From positions 1 through 40,424 of the forward strand of contig CAYJPG010000013.1 of the NCBI GenBank assembly GCA_964371995.1: a stretch of DNA of 40,424 nt, given 5' to 3'. Source of the stretch: SHZI01 sp964371995. Its GTDB lineage: Bacteria > Pseudomonadota > Gammaproteobacteria > Steroidobacterales > GCA-2729495. A program made the translations under genes and the position numbers. Below, piece after piece: positions 39,305 to 40,424 of the stretch. Each line of letters opens with the position of its first letter. The first letter of the stretch is position 1. The notes beneath the pieces are model-generated. The model was not told where the DNA came from. It saw nothing but the letters and a program-made list of their open reading frames with translations, and did no database searches.

Positions 39305-40424
39305 GTGAGCGAAGCACCCCGTAGCGAGACCCCCTACAACCCCCAGGACGTTGAGGCTGAGGCCCAGCGCTGGTGGGTGGAGCAGGGCAGTTTTCGTGCG
39401 CAGGAGGATCCTGCCCGCGAGAAGTTCTATTGCCTGTCGATGTTCCCCTATCCCAGCGGCCGGCTGCACATGGGGCATGTGCGCAACTACACGATCGGGG
39501 ATGTGATCGCGCGGCATCAGCGCATGCTGGGTAAGAACGTGCTGCAGCCGATGGGCTGGGATGCCTTCGGCCTGCCGGCGGAGAACGCGGCGATGGCCCA
39601 AGGCGTGGCGCCGGCGGCCTGGACCTGGGACAACATCGCCTACATGCGCAAACAGTTGCGCTCGCTCGGCTTCGGCATCGACTGGGACCGCGAGTTCGCC
39701 ACCTGCCAGCCGGAGTACTACCGCTGGAACCAGTGGCTGTTTCTGAAGCTGCTCGAAAAGGGCCTCGTTTATCAGAAGACCGGCACCGTGAACTGGGATC
39801 CGCTCGACCAGACCGTGCTGGCCAACGAGCAGGTGATCGACGGGCGCGGCTGGCGTACCGGCGCGGTGGTCGAGAAGCGCGAAATCCCCATGTACTACAT
39901 GCGCATCACCGCTTATGCCGATGAGCTGCTGGAAGCGCTGGATACGCTCACAGACTGGCCCGAGCGGGTGCGGCTGATGCAGGCCAACTGGATCGGCCGC
40001 AGCGAGGGCGTGGAAATCGCCTTCCCTTATGCTGACTCGGCGCGTGTGGCGGCCGGCGCAGACGGCGCGCTGAAAGTGTTTACTACCCGCGCGGATACCC
40101 TGCTGGGTGCGACTTACTGTGCGGTGGCGGCCGAACATCCGCTGGCCACGGCCGCGGCGCGCAGCAATCCGCAACTCGCGGCTTTCATCAATGAGTGCAA
40201 GAGCGGCAGCGTGATGGAGGCCGATCTGGCCACCGCCGAGAAACGCGGCATGCCGACCGGTCTGCACGTGATCCACCCGTTGTCGGGCGCGCAGCTCGAG
40301 GTCTGGGTGGCCAACTATGTGCTGATGGGCTACGGCGAGGGCGCGGTGATGGCCGTGCCGGCGCACGATGAGCGCGACTTCGAGTTTGCAAGCAAATACG
40401 CGTTGCCGATCCGCTGCGTGATTG
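39305..40424 (+). CDS. leuS: Leucine-tRNA ligase, 5' part (runs off the window)
   Basis: Charges tRNA-Leu. The visible 373 codons start at GTG 39305 and read through the window end without a stop. They contain the family N terminus (NPQDVEAEAQRWW, residues 12-24), the FPYPSGRLHMGHVRNYT block with the HIGH-type HMGH at 55-58, and DAFGLPAENAAM near 90. The connective editing region has TTRADTLLGATYCAVAAEHP near 270 and YGEGAVMAVPAHDERDFEF near 350. GTG 39305 is the first in-frame start before the conserved region; no strong Shine-Dalgarno is visible. In many gammaproteobacteria leuS lies downstream of lnt, which fits. Confidence 0.96.
   Translation, partial: MSEAPRSETPYNPQDVEAEAQRWWVEQGSFRAQEDPAREKFYCLSMFPYPSGRLHMGHVRNYTIGDVIARHQRMLGKNVLQPMGWDAFGLPAENAAMAQGVAPAAWTWDNIAYMRKQLRSLGFGIDWDREFATCQPEYYRWNQWLFLKLLEKGLVYQKTGTVNWDPLDQTVLANEQVIDGRGWRTGAVVEKREIPMYYMRITAYADELLEALDTLTDWPERVRLMQANWIGRSEGVEIAFPYADSARVAAGADGALKVFTTRADTLLGATYCAVAAEHPLATAAARSNPQLAAFINECKSGSVMEADLATAEKRGMPTGLHVIHPLSGAQLEVWVANYVLMGYGEGAVMAVPAHDERDFEFASKYALPIRCVI

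Noticed and set aside
39020..40366. 448-codon open frame on the - strand
   Set aside because: Antisense to leuS, which shows the HIGH motif and editing-domain motifs on the + strand and runs off the window without a stop.
1..40424. CRISPR arrays, tRNA or rRNA genes, insertion sequences, prophage or att sites
   Set aside because: No regularly spaced repeats, cloverleaf-like genes, transposases, integrases or terminal inverted repeats were recognised on either strand.

Overview
The window is a GC-rich bacterial chromosome segment, most likely from a gammaproteobacterium. The evidence is the full S10-spc-alpha ribosomal gene order of Escherichia coli, a long-type PepQ prolidase, a phoH-ybeY-corC-lnt cluster and a VPLPA-type PEP-CTERM protein. 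A free-living, possibly aquatic, lineage near the Xanthomonadales/Nevskiales/Chromatiales side is an inference from protein style only. No rRNA, tRNA, CRISPR array, insertion sequence or prophage was recognised.

Region 1 (1-14441, all + strand): the last codons of tuf (EF-Tu) are followed by rpsJ, rplC, rplD, rplW, rplB, rpsS, rplV, rpsC, rplP, rpmC, rpsQ, rplN, rplX, rplE, rpsN, rpsH, rplF, rplR, rpsE, rpmD, rplO, secY, rpmJ, rpsM, rpsK, rpsD, rpoA and rplQ, closed by a strong intrinsic terminator. Most junctions are tight. The exception is a 305-bp gap between rpsJ and rplC that carries a sigma70-like promoter and a heavily structured leader. Smaller hairpins sit at the rpsQ/rplN, rplX/rplE, rpsN/rpsH, rpsM/rpsK and rpoA/rplQ junctions.

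Region 2 (14469-20075, - strand): pepQ, a lipoprotein membrane-fusion subunit and an HAE1-type RND pump. No outer-membrane channel or regulator is adjacent. Divergent from pepQ is trpS (+), whose end overlaps a PIN-domain nuclease-like gene. The pepQ/trpS gap holds an imperfect tandem repeat.

Region 3 (21703-26841): a small Fe(II)/2-oxoglutarate dioxygenase, a DUF1295 membrane protein, corA and a hipB-hipA toxin-antitoxin module on the - strand. The module has an AT-rich, palindrome-bearing control region. After a 343-bp AT-rich/degenerate gap comes a secreted VPLPA-CTERM protein on the + strand.

Region 4 (26899-40424): uvrA (-) is divergent from ssb (+), and ssb ends in a terminator. Then come a fused ATP sulfurylase/APS kinase, miaB, phoH, ybeY, corC and lnt. 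A DUF805 protein, a cytochrome b561-like protein, an unrecognised anchored protein and the first 373 codons of leuS complete the window.

The window is mostly conserved housekeeping DNA. I found no clear novel multi-gene system. The best candidate for undescribed biology is the promoter plus structured RNA between rpsJ and rplC. Next are the hipBA operator region, the acidic N-terminal extension on ribosomal protein S11, and the PIN gene overlapping trpS.
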